DNA from: Myxococcales bacterium
GTDB lineage: Bacteria; Myxococcota; Polyangia; Nannocystales; Nannocystaceae
Assembly (NCBI GenBank): GCA_016793465.1
Contig: JAEUJW010000012.1
Location: 10,045 to 74,044 of the forward strand
Direction of reading: 5' to 3'
DNA length: 64,000 bases
Below the pieces are notes generated by a model, which saw nothing but the letters and a program-made list of their open reading frames with translations, made no database searches and was not told the origin of the DNA. The position numbers and the translations under genes are program-made. Positions 18,999 through 29,400 of this stretch are shown here, one piece after another (the stretch's first letter is position 1; every line of letters begins with the position of its first letter).

Positions 18999-21089
18999 AT
19001 GCCCCCCGTCGACCTCACCGCCCCTGCTCCCTCCTACTGGAAGATCGCACCTGGCGAGCGCGCCGCGAACTGGCCCGAGTGCCAGAAGGGCGGCTACATC
19101 TCGATGGGTTATTACGAGCTCGGCGACCTCAAGGGCCTCACCCAGGCCCAATTCGACGCCCGACGCGACGAACTCCTGCGCACGGATCCCGGCTACGCCG
19201 GCCGCAAGCCGCACGGTTTAAACATGGTCTGGAAGTTCAGCCAGATCCCCGTCGGCGCCCGCATCGTCGCCAACCGCGGCCATTATGAAGTCCTGGGTAT
19301 CGGCACCGTCGTCCGCCCCTATTATTACGACGAATCCGCCGACTTCCCGCACCGCCTCGGCGTCCGCTGGGACGACACCACCCCGCGTAGCGTCGCCTTT
19401 AATTATTGGAACAGCACGCTGATCGCCCTCGACCGCGACGACTTCCTGTCGATCGTCGCGGCCCCCCGCAGCGACGGCCAGGTCACACCGCAACCCCGCC
19501 CGGCCCCGAACGCGACCGCGACCACGCCCCCGCGTGAGCGCACCCGTCGCGCCCCGCCCCTGACCTTCGAGCGCATCGTCCAGGCCATCGCCCGCAGCGG
19601 CTACTACTTCCCCGACGACCTGGTCGCCGCCTACCTGCTCGCCCTGCAGACCAAGCGCTTCGTCATCCTCTCCGGCATCTCCGGCACCGGCAAGACCCAG
19701 CTCGCCCTCCAGGTCGGCCGGGCGATGACCGCCTCCCGCCTCGCCGCGCTCGGTGAAGAGGAGCAGCCGGTACGCATCGCCCTGACCAGCAACGACCTCG
19801 ATCGCGCCTGGGTCCCGCTCCCCGCGGAGGTCCTCCAGCGCTTCCCCCGCTTCGCCACCGCCATCGAGCGCACCGGCGAGGTCATGCTCAGCACCCACGA
19901 CGACACCCGCGAACAGAGCACGCTCGTCGACCGCCGGACCGCCCATCGCCCCGTCCTCCGCCTCGAGGGCGCCGCCGCCGAGTGGCTGACCTCCGCCTAC
20001 CGCCCGGGCCAGCTCATCGCCATCGACATCGACGAGGACGCGAACCCGCCCTCCGTGTTCCTGCTACCGGCCTCACCCTCGGACACGGCGCGTTCGGTCG
20101 AAGTCGTCGCCGTCCGCCCCGACTGGACCGACCACCGCGGCCTGCTCGGCTTCTACAACCCCCTCACCCAGCGCTACCAGGCGACCCCGTTGCTGCGTCT
20201 ACTCCTCGCCGCGCGCGACGAGCTCGACCGGGCCGGCCGACAAAACCGCCTCCCGCGCCCCTACTTCGCGATCCTCGACGAGATGAACCTCGCCCGCGTC
20301 GAGCACTACTTCTCCGACTTCCTGTCGTGCCTCGAGTCCGGCGAGTCGATCCACCTGCACGACGACCTGCGCCTCGCCAGCGGCGACATCGACGGCGCCG
20401 AGCCGATCCCCACCCACCTCGAGATCCCCCGCAACGTCTTCCTCACCGGCACGGTCAACGTCGACGAGACGACCTACATGTTCAGCCCGAAGGTCCTCGA
20501 CCGCGCCTTCGTGTTCGAATTTAATAGCGTCGACCTCACGCACTACGGCCGCTCCACCCCGGCCAACCTCGCGCTCCTCCGCCTCACCCGCACCTTCCCG
20601 GACCCCTTCACCTTCCCCGGCAACCCGACCCCCGAGGACTGGGCCCGACTCGCCAGGCTCCCGCCCGCAGAGCCGGCGCTGCGCCCGATCCAGGCCATCC
20701 ACGAGGCCCTGCGCCGCGACAACCGCCACTTCGGCTTCCGCGTCGCCAACGAGGTCGCCCGCTTCCTCCTCCTCGCCGTCGAGCAGGCCGGCGACATCGT
20801 CCTCCCGAACGCCCTCGACCTCGCTGTCCTCGCCAAGGTCCTCCCCAAGCTGCACGGCACCCAGCAGGAGCTCGGCGAGCTGCTCACCCGCCTGTTCGCT
20901 ATCTGCGTGAACCCCGACGACCCGAAGTCCGCCCCGCCGATGGACGAGTGGGACCCGCTCGCCGACTCGCTCGTCGCACGCAAACCCGACACGCGACCGC
21001 AACGACCGCGACTGCCACGCAGCGCGGGCAAGCTGTGGCGCATGCATCGGCGCCTGTGCCAGCAGGGATTCGTCTCGTTCATCGAGTAG
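18999..21089 (+). CDS. McrB-like AAA+ GTPase with N-terminal EVE/PUA-like reader domain
   Basis: A 696-residue motor subunit of a modification-dependent restriction module. Residues about 1-155 look like an EVE/PUA-type base reader (YWKIAPGERAANWPEC, GYISMGYYELGDL, then FNYWNSTLI). The AAA+ part follows: Walker A GISGTGKT at 226-233, and the McrB-type Walker B/signature DEMNLARVEHYFSDFLSCLE near 427-446. In McrBC the motor recognises modified DNA and drives the McrC nuclease. The start has a good AGGAG nine bases upstream and sits 9 bp after the previous stop; the next gene starts 3 bp after its stop. A T-TTA-AAC heptamer is in frame at 19217. Family call strong; the modified base read is unknown. 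Confidence 0.87.
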   Translation: MPPVDLTAPAPSYWKIAPGERAANWPECQKGGYISMGYYELGDLKGLTQAQFDARRDELLRTDPGYAGRKPHGLNMVWKFSQIPVGARIVANRGHYEVLGIGTVVRPYYYDESADFPHRLGVRWDDTTPRSVAFNYWNSTLIALDRDDFLSIVAAPRSDGQVTPQPRPAPNATATTPPRERTRRAPPLTFERIVQAIARSGYYFPDDLVAAYLLALQTKRFVILSGISGTGKTQLALQVGRAMTASRLAALGEEEQPVRIALTSNDLDRAWVPLPAEVLQRFPRFATAIERTGEVMLSTHDDTREQSTLVDRRTAHRPVLRLEGAAAEWLTSAYRPGQLIAIDIDEDANPPSVFLLPASPSDTARSVEVVAVRPDWTDHRGLLGFYNPLTQRYQATPLLRLLLAARDELDRAGRQNRLPRPYFAILDEMNLARVEHYFSDFLSCLESGESIHLHDDLRLASGDIDGAEPIPTHLEIPRNVFLTGTVNVDETTYMFSPKVLDRAFVFEFNSVDLTHYGRSTPANLALLRLTRTFPDPFTFPGNPTPEDWARLARLPPAEPALRPIQAIHEALRRDNRHFGFRVANEVARFLLLAVEQAGDIVLPNALDLAVLAKVLPKLHGTQQELGELLTRLFAICVNPDDPKSAPPMDEWDPLADSLVARKPDTRPQRPRLPRSAGKLWRMHRRLCQQGFVSFIE

Positions 21090-21092
21090 CCG

Positions 21093-22721
21093 ATGCCGCC
21101 GCGTCTCTACAGCCCGGACGACCCACACACACCGATCGACCGCGGCGACGGCCCGCCGCGCCTCCAGGCCCATCACACCTACACCATCGAGGCTGACCCC
21201 CGCGAGCTCGACGACCTCGCCGCCGCGCTCCCACGCGACCTGCTGCGCCGCAGCACCGCCGGCACCCTGCAGCTCACCTTCGGCAACGCGGTCGGCCGCT
21301 TCGAGCTGCCACACCTCGGCCCCGTCGAGGTGTTCACCGGCAAGCTCGGCGACGACGACTTCACCCGCATGCTCGAGCAGCTCACCGACGCGCTCGCCGA
21401 GCTCCCCCTCGACGCCGGCACCGCCGCCCACGCTCCTTTCGAACGCGACGAGGACCCGACCCACCTGCGCTGGCTCGCGTTCCTCTACCTCCGAAAGATC
21501 TCCGACCCCGCCGCGCCCGCCCACCTGCAGCTCCTCCCGGCCCTGCATGCCGTCCTTCACCACCCGCACCGGCGCCTCGTCCGCGACGCCCAGTGGGTCC
21601 CGCTCGAGCGCACCCGCCACGTCGACCCTGGCCGCCTCCACCAGCTCCTGACCACCCGCGCCGGCCTCACCCGCACCGGAAGCAACCTCGCCCTCGCCGC
21701 CGCCCTCCGCGGCAACCTCCCGACGCACGTCGAGGAGGTCGTCCCGCGCACCGACCTCGATGTCCCCGAGAACCGGTTCGTCCGCCACTTCCTCGACCTC
21801 GCCCAGGGCCTCGTCCGCACCTTCCGCGCCGTCGCGCCGACCCAGCGGCCACACTTCCGCCGCCGCCTCGAGACCGACTGCGACCACATCGCCCGCGTCC
21901 TCGCCCCCGTCGACCGCCACCCTCTGTGGCGCGACCTCGGTCCGCTCGCCAGACTCCCCCTCGACTCCACGGTCCTGCAACGCGCCCGCGGCTACAAGGA
22001 CATCCTCCGCCACTACCTCCGCCTGCGCCAGAGCACCCGTCTGCCGCTCGACGCGTCCCGCGCCGCCGAGCTACTCGAGCTCAAGGACATCGCCACCCTC
22101 TACGAGCTGTGGACGTACTTCACCGTCGCCCGTGTCCTCACCGACCTCCTCGGCCCGCCGCGCAGCGCCGGCGCCTTCACCCACACCGACCTCCGCGCGA
22201 ACGCCCCCTGGGGCTTCCACCACACCTGGCCGCAGGGACACACGCTGCATTACAATCTGTCCTTCTCGCGCGGCCGTCCGCGACGATTCTCGTACGCCCT
22301 CCCGCTCCGCCCCGACATCGCCCTCGAGATCACCCAGGGCGCGAACGCCGGCCTCCACCTGTTCGACGCCAAGTTCCGCCTCCACCACATCCCCGACCCC
22401 CTCGCCGAGGACGACGACCCCGAGCAGCCGAGTTTTCGCCGGGACGACATCCACAAGATGCACACCTACCGCGACGCCCTCGGCGCCCGCACGGTCTGGG
22501 TCCTCTACCCCGGCGAGGTGTTCAAGTTCTATCCGACCGACCGCGACCTCCGCATCATCAAGAAATCCACAGACCTCCCCCCCGCCGCCATGGGCGTCGG
22601 CAGCATCCCGCTGATGCCCGGTCAACACGACGCCGGGGAGCTCCGCGAGATCCTGTTACGGCTGGGCGCCTCCGATCCCGCCTTGCCACCTGAGGTTCTC
22701 CCACCAGGCCAGGACTGGTGA
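21093..22721 (+). CDS. McrC-like nuclease subunit (DUF2357, PD-(D/E)XK)
   Basis: A 542-residue partner of the McrB-like motor. The N-terminal half is the DUF2357-type region (DLDVPENRFVRHFLDLAQ near 225). The helical segment LLELKDIATLYELWTYF (about 330) is typical of this family. The nuclease core follows, with PDIALEI (acidic residue) and LFDAKFRL giving a D-x-K signature near 425-430. It would cut DNA when recruited by the upstream protein. It is encoded 3 bp after the McrB-like gene, as McrB/McrC pairs normally are. It could equally be called an LlaJI-type restriction subunit; the two-gene organisation and motifs are clear. Confidence 0.83.
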   Translation: MPPRLYSPDDPHTPIDRGDGPPRLQAHHTYTIEADPRELDDLAAALPRDLLRRSTAGTLQLTFGNAVGRFELPHLGPVEVFTGKLGDDDFTRMLEQLTDALAELPLDAGTAAHAPFERDEDPTHLRWLAFLYLRKISDPAAPAHLQLLPALHAVLHHPHRRLVRDAQWVPLERTRHVDPGRLHQLLTTRAGLTRTGSNLALAAALRGNLPTHVEEVVPRTDLDVPENRFVRHFLDLAQGLVRTFRAVAPTQRPHFRRRLETDCDHIARVLAPVDRHPLWRDLGPLARLPLDSTVLQRARGYKDILRHYLRLRQSTRLPLDASRAAELLELKDIATLYELWTYFTVARVLTDLLGPPRSAGAFTHTDLRANAPWGFHHTWPQGHTLHYNLSFSRGRPRRFSYALPLRPDIALEITQGANAGLHLFDAKFRLHHIPDPLAEDDDPEQPSFRRDDIHKMHTYRDALGARTVWVLYPGEVFKFYPTDRDLRIIKKSTDLPPAAMGVGSIPLMPGQHDAGELREILLRLGASDPALPPEVLPPGQDW

Positions 22722-22752
22722 CTCCTGGCGCGCCTCCGACTATCCTGTCGCG

Positions 22753-23673
22753 GTGGACGGTTTTTTCGCGGTCACCGACCCGGGCTGGTACGAGCGCCTT
22801 GCCAGCCGTCCGGGACCACGCGACGCAAACTTTTGGCGGCCATCCACACGGCGCTTCAACCTGCAGCCCGGTACGCCGTTCTTTTTCAAGCTCAAAGCAC
22901 CGCACCACGCGATCGCCGGATTCGGCGTGTTCTGGGCGTTCACCGTACTGCCGGACTGGCTCGCCTGGGAGACGTTCGGCGACGCCAACGGCGTCGACGA
23001 CCTGGACGCTCTGCGCGCCCGGCTGCGCAGGATCCGCGAGGGCGCACGGATCGAGGCCGACCCGCTCGGACAGATCGGCTGCTGCCTCATTGCCGAGGCG
23101 ATGTTCTTCCCACCCGACCGGTGGATCTCGCCGCCATCGCACTGGTCGCCCCGGACGCAGACTGGCGCGACGTACTCGCTCGACACGGGCGAGGGCCAGC
23201 GGATCTGGCACGAGGCGCTCGGGCTCGCCAGCCTGCCGGCCTTGTGTCGACCGGCGACCACACCCGCCGCACCGCGGTATGGCCCGCCGGTGTTGCACCG
23301 CCCGCGTCTCGGGCAAGGCATCTTCCGCGTACAGGTGCTCGACGCCTACGACCGGGCTTGTGCCGTTACCCAGGAGCACTCCCTGCCGGTACTCGAGGCG
23401 GCGCACATCCGGCCGTACGCCCGCGGCGGCGAACACGACGTGGCCAATGGCCTGGTGTTGCGGACCGACCTACATCGCCTGTTCGACCGCGGCTACGTGA
23501 CTGTCGACGACGATTCGCGGTTCGTCGTCAGCAAACGTCTGCGCGAGGATTTCGCCAATGGTCGCTCGTACTACGAGCTTCATGGGCGAACCCTCCACGT
23601 GCCCTCATTCCCGTCACACCGCCCGTCCGCGGCAGCGCTCGAGTGGCACCGTGGCCAAGTCTTCCTCGGATGA
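22753..23673 (+). CDS. HNH endonuclease with N-terminal PUA/EVE-like domain
   Basis: A 306-residue nuclease. Residues 1-110 form a PUA-like region (VTDPGWYERL, FFFKLKAPHHAIAGFGVF, LPDWLAWETFGDANGV). The C-terminal HNH core has AAHIRPYARGGEHDVANGL followed by DLHRLFDRGY (about residues 216-245; the two His, Asn and third His are all present). The predicted role is cleavage of DNA sensed through the PUA-like head, possibly modified phage DNA. It starts at a GTG 31 bp after the McrC-like gene with no strong ribosome-binding site, so it may be the last gene of the long operon or separately expressed. A stand-alone 5-methylcytosine-type restriction enzyme is the alternative reading. Confidence 0.85.
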   Translation: MDGFFAVTDPGWYERLASRPGPRDANFWRPSTRRFNLQPGTPFFFKLKAPHHAIAGFGVFWAFTVLPDWLAWETFGDANGVDDLDALRARLRRIREGARIEADPLGQIGCCLIAEAMFFPPDRWISPPSHWSPRTQTGATYSLDTGEGQRIWHEALGLASLPALCRPATTPAAPRYGPPVLHRPRLGQGIFRVQVLDAYDRACAVTQEHSLPVLEAAHIRPYARGGEHDVANGLVLRTDLHRLFDRGYVTVDDDSRFVVSKRLREDFANGRSYYELHGRTLHVPSFPSHRPSAAALEWHRGQVFLG

Positions 23674-23924
23674 ATTTCCGGCGCAGCGGCCGGCCCGGCG
23701 GCCGAACACCACGCGAGGATCGTCGTCGTGGAGATCGCCAGGTCACGGCCGACGGGCCGGTAGGCGGTGAAGCGTAACGACGGTGAGGAGCAAAACCGCG
23801 TTCGAGACCTTCGGCCAGCGCGTCTCCGGCCACTCCGTGCTGCGCGCCGACAACCATTCGGTACGCAGCATCCCCGGTTCACGAGACTTGACGAGCGCCG
23901 CCGCCCAGCGACAAAGTCGCGCCC

Positions 23925-25007
23925 ATGGAGACGACGACCAACACCGGCTCGCGGAAGAAGCAGCCCTCGGGATCGTGCGCGGAATGCGGCACGGCCATTC
24001 TCAAGCGCAAGCGGCACTGTCCGAAGTGCGCGGAGCGCGCGGCCGAGCGCGCGCAGAGGGCGAAGGATGGGTACGTGGCGATCCAAACCGTCACAGGGCC
24101 GGTCGAGGTCCGCTTGCCGAAGATCGGCGTCTCCAAGTCCGTGGTCTTCGACACATACGATAGGCGTGCCTGTGAAAACTGGACCGAGAAGACACGGTGC
24201 GGCGAGCTCATCGACGTACTCTTGAGAATCCTGCACGCAAGCCCGCCCTACCTCACTCCGAGGGACGCACGCCGACACATGGCGCTCCTGTACCATCTTA
24301 AAAATTATCGTACGACTGTATGGGAATGGAACAAGCCGGAGAAAGAGTTCGCCGTCGAAGACATGCCATTGCGCGAGCTCAACCGAGCACTGAGCTCCTG
24401 GGTTCGCTCCTGGTTCCAGGGGCCGCATGCACTGGTGTCGTGCTACGCTCTGGATGTCGCGGAATTGATCCACGCGCACGCCTTCGGACTTTACAAGTAC
24501 ACAGATCAGCGTGACGCATGGAAGATCACGCCGCTCCTCCCGTCCGGGCTCATCAAGGAGCTCGACGGTCGCAGCCACTTCAGCGACGGCCCGTCGTTCA
24601 AACGCGACATGACAAGCGCCATCTCTGGAATCCTGGCCGTGGTCAAGGTCCCGCCGCGGGGACGCTGTGTCGGTCATCCCCCGAACAATGAGGTTCTTCT
24701 CGACGCAGGCGACGAATTCATCATCGAGATCGTGCGTTGCCACCTCAGTTCGAGTTTCTACGACTGGACCGCGATGACCGCGATCGACGACGACGAACCG
24801 GAGTTTAGCCTCTCACGTCAATTTGAGATCCCATGCGAGCTCCGCGGCCGTCACCTCGGCGGCGACGGACCATTCGAGCTCCGCGACAAGCCATACCACA
24901 GCCTGCAGCTCAAGATCCCGGGTCGCTGGCTGACCCATGTTCTGACCCACAAAGAGTGGAGGGACCCCTGGGTCACGACTCCATTGCCCGAGTGGATCTT
25001 CGGATAA
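23925..25007 (+). CDS. Zinc-ribbon hypothetical protein
   Basis: Not recognised. 360 residues. An N-terminal zinc ribbon is clear: C18, C21, C32 and C35 (CAEC and CPKC pairs) in a Lys/Arg-rich surround, so nucleic-acid or protein binding is plausible. The rest (about 60-360) is a mixed alpha/beta sequence with no catalytic motif I can name. The base composition is lower in GC than the genes on either side and codon use is mixed, consistent with recent acquisition. It lies 251 bp after the HNH gene, in a gap where I see no gene, and is convergent with the Mokosh-like operon. Position inside the island makes a defence-linked role possible but unproven. Confidence 0.7.
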   Translation: METTTNTGSRKKQPSGSCAECGTAILKRKRHCPKCAERAAERAQRAKDGYVAIQTVTGPVEVRLPKIGVSKSVVFDTYDRRACENWTEKTRCGELIDVLLRILHASPPYLTPRDARRHMALLYHLKNYRTTVWEWNKPEKEFAVEDMPLRELNRALSSWVRSWFQGPHALVSCYALDVAELIHAHAFGLYKYTDQRDAWKITPLLPSGLIKELDGRSHFSDGPSFKRDMTSAISGILAVVKVPPRGRCVGHPPNNEVLLDAGDEFIIEIVRCHLSSSFYDWTAMTAIDDDEPEFSLSRQFEIPCELRGRHLGGDGPFELRDKPYHSLQLKIPGRWLTHVLTHKEWRDPWVTTPLPEWIFG

Positions 25008-25053
25008 CTAATGAAATCCGTTCGACCAACGGTGTCAGCGACATGAACACCCC

Positions 25054-25094
25054 GAGGGACGTAAGCGATGCTACGTCGATTGCTGCTGTCCCTC
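25054..25094. terminator. Possible bidirectional terminator between convergent genes
   Basis: In the 85-bp gap between two convergent genes, GAGGGAC (25054-25060) pairs with GTCCCTC (25088-25094), and inside it GACGTA (25058-25063) can pair with TACGTC (25072-25077). The two stems overlap by three bases and are alternatives rather than one continuous hairpin. No long T-run follows, so intrinsic termination is uncertain. Confidence 0.3.
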
Positions 25095-26415
25095 ACACCA
25101 GACCGAGCGTCCGCACCAGCGAGGCGCGCAGCTTGGCGACCTCCTGGCGCTCATCGACACGGATGCCGGTCTCGCGTCGGAGCCCGCGGCCGGGCCGGGG
25201 GTTGAAGGAGAGCCAGTTGAAGCTGGTGATGATCGCGTGGCGACGGTCAACGATGACGAGCTTCTCGTGGGTGTTCCCGATCTCCACGGTCCGGAGCCTG
25301 CCCTGGTAGGTCTGTCCGAGGTGCTGGAGGCGCCGGAGCGCCTCGCTCTGATCCTGCGCCTTGCGATCGCCGCGGCCGGGGCCGCGTTCGATGCCGTATC
25401 CCACGACGATCTGCAGCGACTTCGCGCGCTGGAGGGCGCGCTCGATCCATCCCTGGAATTCGCCGTCCACCGCCGTCGTGGTCAGCCATGGCGACACGAT
25501 GATCAGCTCCTCGCAGGCCTCCAGGATCGCCCTCTCGAGCGCGGTGCGGTGCTCCTCGGTCTTGAGGATGCGCGCCGCGGGCCTCGCCGTCTCGACCGCA
25601 CGGTGGACCTCGTGTCCGGCCCGACCGACCTCGACAGTGCGCGGCTGCTCGTCGAGCGGGAGGACCTCGACGCCCTCCTTCTGCAGATGGCGCAGCGTCT
25701 CCGAGACCTTGCGGTCCTCCCCGCCCGCGACCAGGAGCCGCCAGTCCCATTCGTCGCGTTCGCTGTGGTACCAGACCTCGAGCTCGGCCTGTCGCCACGC
25801 CTGATAGCTGCCGGTCGCGCGCATGCGGACGATGTCGCGCTGTACGCGTTCCCCGCGCCTGGCCTCGTCGCGGAGGGCGAACGGGAGGCCGTGGCGGTCG
25901 AGGAGCGCCTGGATCTCGGCGTGGCGCACCTCGACGTCGAGCGGCCTGATCTCGAGGGGGATGGGCAGCGCGCGGAGCCCCATGTCGCGGACGGCGCGGT
26001 CCCGCTTGATCTCCCCGGCCTCGTAGCTCCACAGGAATTGGTCAGTGTACGGGTCGTGACGGGCCTCGACCTCGTAGGTCGCAGTCTGTCGGGTCTGCGA
26101 GGCGCCCAGGGCCCGGCGCCCGAGCGGCAGGAGCTGCAGGCGATCGGTCTGACCGAGGAGCTGGCGGCGGAGCAGGTTGACGATCGTCTGCGGGACGATG
26201 ACGCCGGAGTCGAGCCCGAGGAGCCGCTCGATCTCCGCCGGCTCGTCGACGCCCGCGTCGATGAGCCCGAGGATGGTCTCCTCGGCGAGGGTGAGCGGGC
26301 GATCGAACTCGACGTCGATCGTCAGCTTCCAGATCGTGTGAGGGAGGGCGACGGCCCGCGTCGAGACGCGCTCGTAGCCGTCGTTGATGAGCTGGGTGGT
26401 GCGATCGAGGGTCAT
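25093..26415 (-). CDS. mkoB: Phospholipase-D-fold nuclease, Mokosh MkoB-like
   Basis: A 440-residue protein. The C-terminal third carries one PLD motif: THEKLVIVD (His, Lys and Asp present, about residue 381) followed by ITSFNWLSFNPRPG, preceded by IIVSPWLTT about 70 residues earlier. Only one HxK motif is seen, so an active site would need a dimer. The N-terminal 250 residues contain a helical, possibly winged-helix region and are otherwise unassigned. Its start overlaps the stop of the kinase-helicase gene (ATGA). A kinase-fused SF1 helicase next to a PLD protein is the published definition of Mokosh type I (MkoA + MkoB), so this is expected to act as the effector nuclease. Confidence 0.82.
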   Translation of the reverse strand: MTLDRTTQLINDGYERVSTRAVALPHTIWKLTIDVEFDRPLTLAEETILGLIDAGVDEPAEIERLLGLDSGVIVPQTIVNLLRRQLLGQTDRLQLLPLGRRALGASQTRQTATYEVEARHDPYTDQFLWSYEAGEIKRDRAVRDMGLRALPIPLEIRPLDVEVRHAEIQALLDRHGLPFALRDEARRGERVQRDIVRMRATGSYQAWRQAELEVWYHSERDEWDWRLLVAGGEDRKVSETLRHLQKEGVEVLPLDEQPRTVEVGRAGHEVHRAVETARPAARILKTEEHRTALERAILEACEELIIVSPWLTTTAVDGEFQGWIERALQRAKSLQIVVGYGIERGPGRGDRKAQDQSEALRRLQHLGQTYQGRLRTVEIGNTHEKLVIVDRRHAIITSFNWLSFNPRPGRGLRRETGIRVDERQEVAKLRASLVRTLGLV

Positions 26416-29400
26416 GACTTCCTCCGCGGGGAGAGAATGTTCGCGTCGGGGATCTTGCGGATGAACGCGGCGAGCTCGCGGTCCTGCATGGCGGTGTCGC
26501 GGTGCCCGACGACCACGAGCAGCCGCTTCGCCCGCGAGAACGCGACGTTGAGCAGCCGCGGATCCCCGACGAACCGCAGGTCCTGGGTGTTGGCGCGGAC
26601 CAGCGAGTAGAGAATGATGTCGTCCTGCTTGCCCTGGAACGCGTGCACCGTGTCGATCCGGATTGTCAGCGCACGCCAGCGCTTGCCGCCGGGACGGACG
26701 CGATCAACGAGCTTCTCACGCTGATCCGCGTAGGCCGCGATCACGCCGATCGTGTAGGCGCCGCCGCGTGCCGCGAGCTCCTGCTCCCAGCCGACGAGGA
26801 GCGCCTCGATCGCGTCCACCTCCTCGAAGTTCCACCGGCTCTTGCTGGCGTCCGAGCGGCGCTCTCGACCCTCGACAATATCGACCCAGAAGATCCGGCT
26901 CGGGCCGTCGAACGCGGGCAGCGCCAGCGTGCGCTCCGCGTCGGCCACCCCGGTCTCGAGGCCGACCTCCGGGTAGTAGAGCTCGCCGATGACGGCGCCG
27001 ATCGACCGGTGCATACGAAACTGCCGGCGGAGCGTCGTCCGGTTGTCCGGGTTGATCCGCTCGAAGAGGTCCTCGAACAGCGAGCGGGCCGCGCGCTCGG
27101 GGTCGTGACCGGCGCGGATCAGGTCGGATCGCGTCTCCGTGGCGAGGAACGGCGGTAACTGCCGGTGGTCGCCGACGAGGATGAACCGCTCGCCCGCGAT
27201 CATCGCGACCAGCAGCTCCGACGTGGTCGCGCGCGCCGCCTCGTCGATGATCACGTAGTCGAAGCGGACGTCACGCATCCGTTTCCACAGCGTGGGGACG
27301 CGGAGCAGGGTCATCGCCCATACCTGCACCGACTCGGCGTAGTCCTGCTTGGCGTCGGGCACCTTGGCCAGCTTCTGGCGCCAGTTGGCGAGGATATCCT
27401 CGAGCTGTTTGCGGCGCGTTGAGGCCAGGCCGGTCGGGAGCGCGTGGGCCGCCTCTGTGCACCGCTCGATCGTCCGCCGTGCCCACTCCGCGAAGTCGTA
27501 GTCGAACCCGACCGCCGGGGCGTTGCGGCTGCGCAGGGAGCTGCGGTCGCGGACGATGCGCCACCGGGAGCCGAGGCGGATGTCCTCGGCGCGCAGCGCG
27601 TCGACGGCGTTCTGGACGGCCTCGTTGCCCTGCGAGGCCAGGAGGATGCGCGCCTGCGGGTCGCGGCGCAGGAGCTGCATCATGACCTCAGTAATGAAGG
27701 TCGTCTTGCCGGTCCCGGGCGGACCCTGGACCATGAAGATGTCCTTCGCCGCGAGGCACCTACTGACCATGTCGGCGACCTCGAGCGGGGGCGACAGCGG
27801 CTGGAGCAGCTCCACCGGGGCGCGCTCGTCGAGCGTGTTCTTCTCGGGGTGGAGCAGGAGACGGGCCAGGCGGGCGTTGACGGCGCGCCCGGCCTCGAAG
27901 GTGTCGATCGCCTTGTCCTGCCGGTCGAGCGCCGTGCGCTGGGCGAGATCCTCGCACACGAGGTCGCCTTGGACCGGGATCGTCGCAGCTCGCCGCAGCC
28001 GCAGCGTCAACGCGCGTCGCTCCGGCTCGTAGCTGTGTGCCGCGCCGAGCTCCTTGCCGCCGAGGGTAAAGCAGCTGTCGGGCGTGAGGTGCTCGTCCAG
28101 GCGATCGAGGTCGGCGGCGACGTGCGCCGGCTGCTCGCCGGGCGCGGGCAATTCCGCGGCCAGCACGGTGAGCACCAGGAACTCGTCGGTGACGTGTCGC
28201 GTCTTCGCGGCCGGCTCGCCGTCGGGCTCGGCGAGGGCGTAGCGGACCCGGATCGCCCCCAGGCGCTCACGTTGCTGCTCGAGGATGTAGTTGGCGACGT
28301 CGAGGAGGGCATCGATCTCCCCCTGCTCAGCGTGCCGGGCCTGGCCGCGCTGAAACTCCTCGTACGCGAATTCGATCAGGCCGATACCGGGCCCGTCGCC
28401 CTCGACGAGGAGGAACGGGGCCGAACTCGCCTGCTCGCGTTGCCTCGCGTGATCGGGCGGGTGCGGCAGGTAGTAGTCGACGAGCTTCAGCTTCTCGGGC
28501 TGATCGGCGTCCGCCGCGAGTCGGGCGCGCCCGAGCCGACCGAGGCAGACGATCGACCATTTCTTATGCTCGATCTCGGGCTCGTAGAAGATCCGCAGCC
28601 CGTGGTTGAGGTCGTCCAGCAGCGGCCCCGACAGGCCGCAGTCCTGCGCCTTGCGCCGCGCCGTGCTCGTCAGGACCACGCGCACGACCTCGCGTTCGAC
28701 GACCGCGTCGAGCGCGACCCGCAGCGCCCGCTCGACCTCGGCCGCGCCCGGGCGCCGGCCAGCGTCGGCGGCGAGGAGTTGCTGGACGAGCGGCGTCAGG
28801 TGATCGAGCACGGCCCGGTGCTCCGGGTCGACCTCGGCGAGGAGGTCCGGGAGCTTCTCCGCGTTGAAGTCGGCCTCGGGGAGCCGCCACGCCAGCATCG
28901 CGGCGAGGACGACCCCGAACGCGTGGAAGTCCGCCGGGAAGGACGTGTCCTGCCGGAGCACCTGCTCCGGAGCGGCGTAGGGCCGCGTGTAGAAGTCCCT
29001 CAGCGTCTCGCCGGCGGCGCCGCGGCCGTAGTTCTCGAGGATCCGGGCGATCCCGAAGTCGACGAGCCGGAGCTGCTGCTGGTCGCGGTCGACGAGGATG
29101 TTCCGCGGCTTGACGTCGCGGTGGACGATGTTTCGCTGGTGCGCCGTCACCAGCACGCCGAGGAGCCCCAGCGCCTGCTCGAGGCGCCAGCGCATCGTCC
29201 TCGCCAGCGGATCGAGCGTCGGGTCGCCGGCGCGGATCAGATCCTCGAGCGTCTTACCGCCGGGGATCAGCTCGAGGACGATATTGAGTCGACCGGCCTC
29301 CTCCTCGGGCTGGTAGTGCTGCATCTGCACGACGAACGGGTGCTCGAAGCCTCGCAGCGCCCCGACCTCGCGGCGGTACATCGCGCGCGCGATCTCCGGG

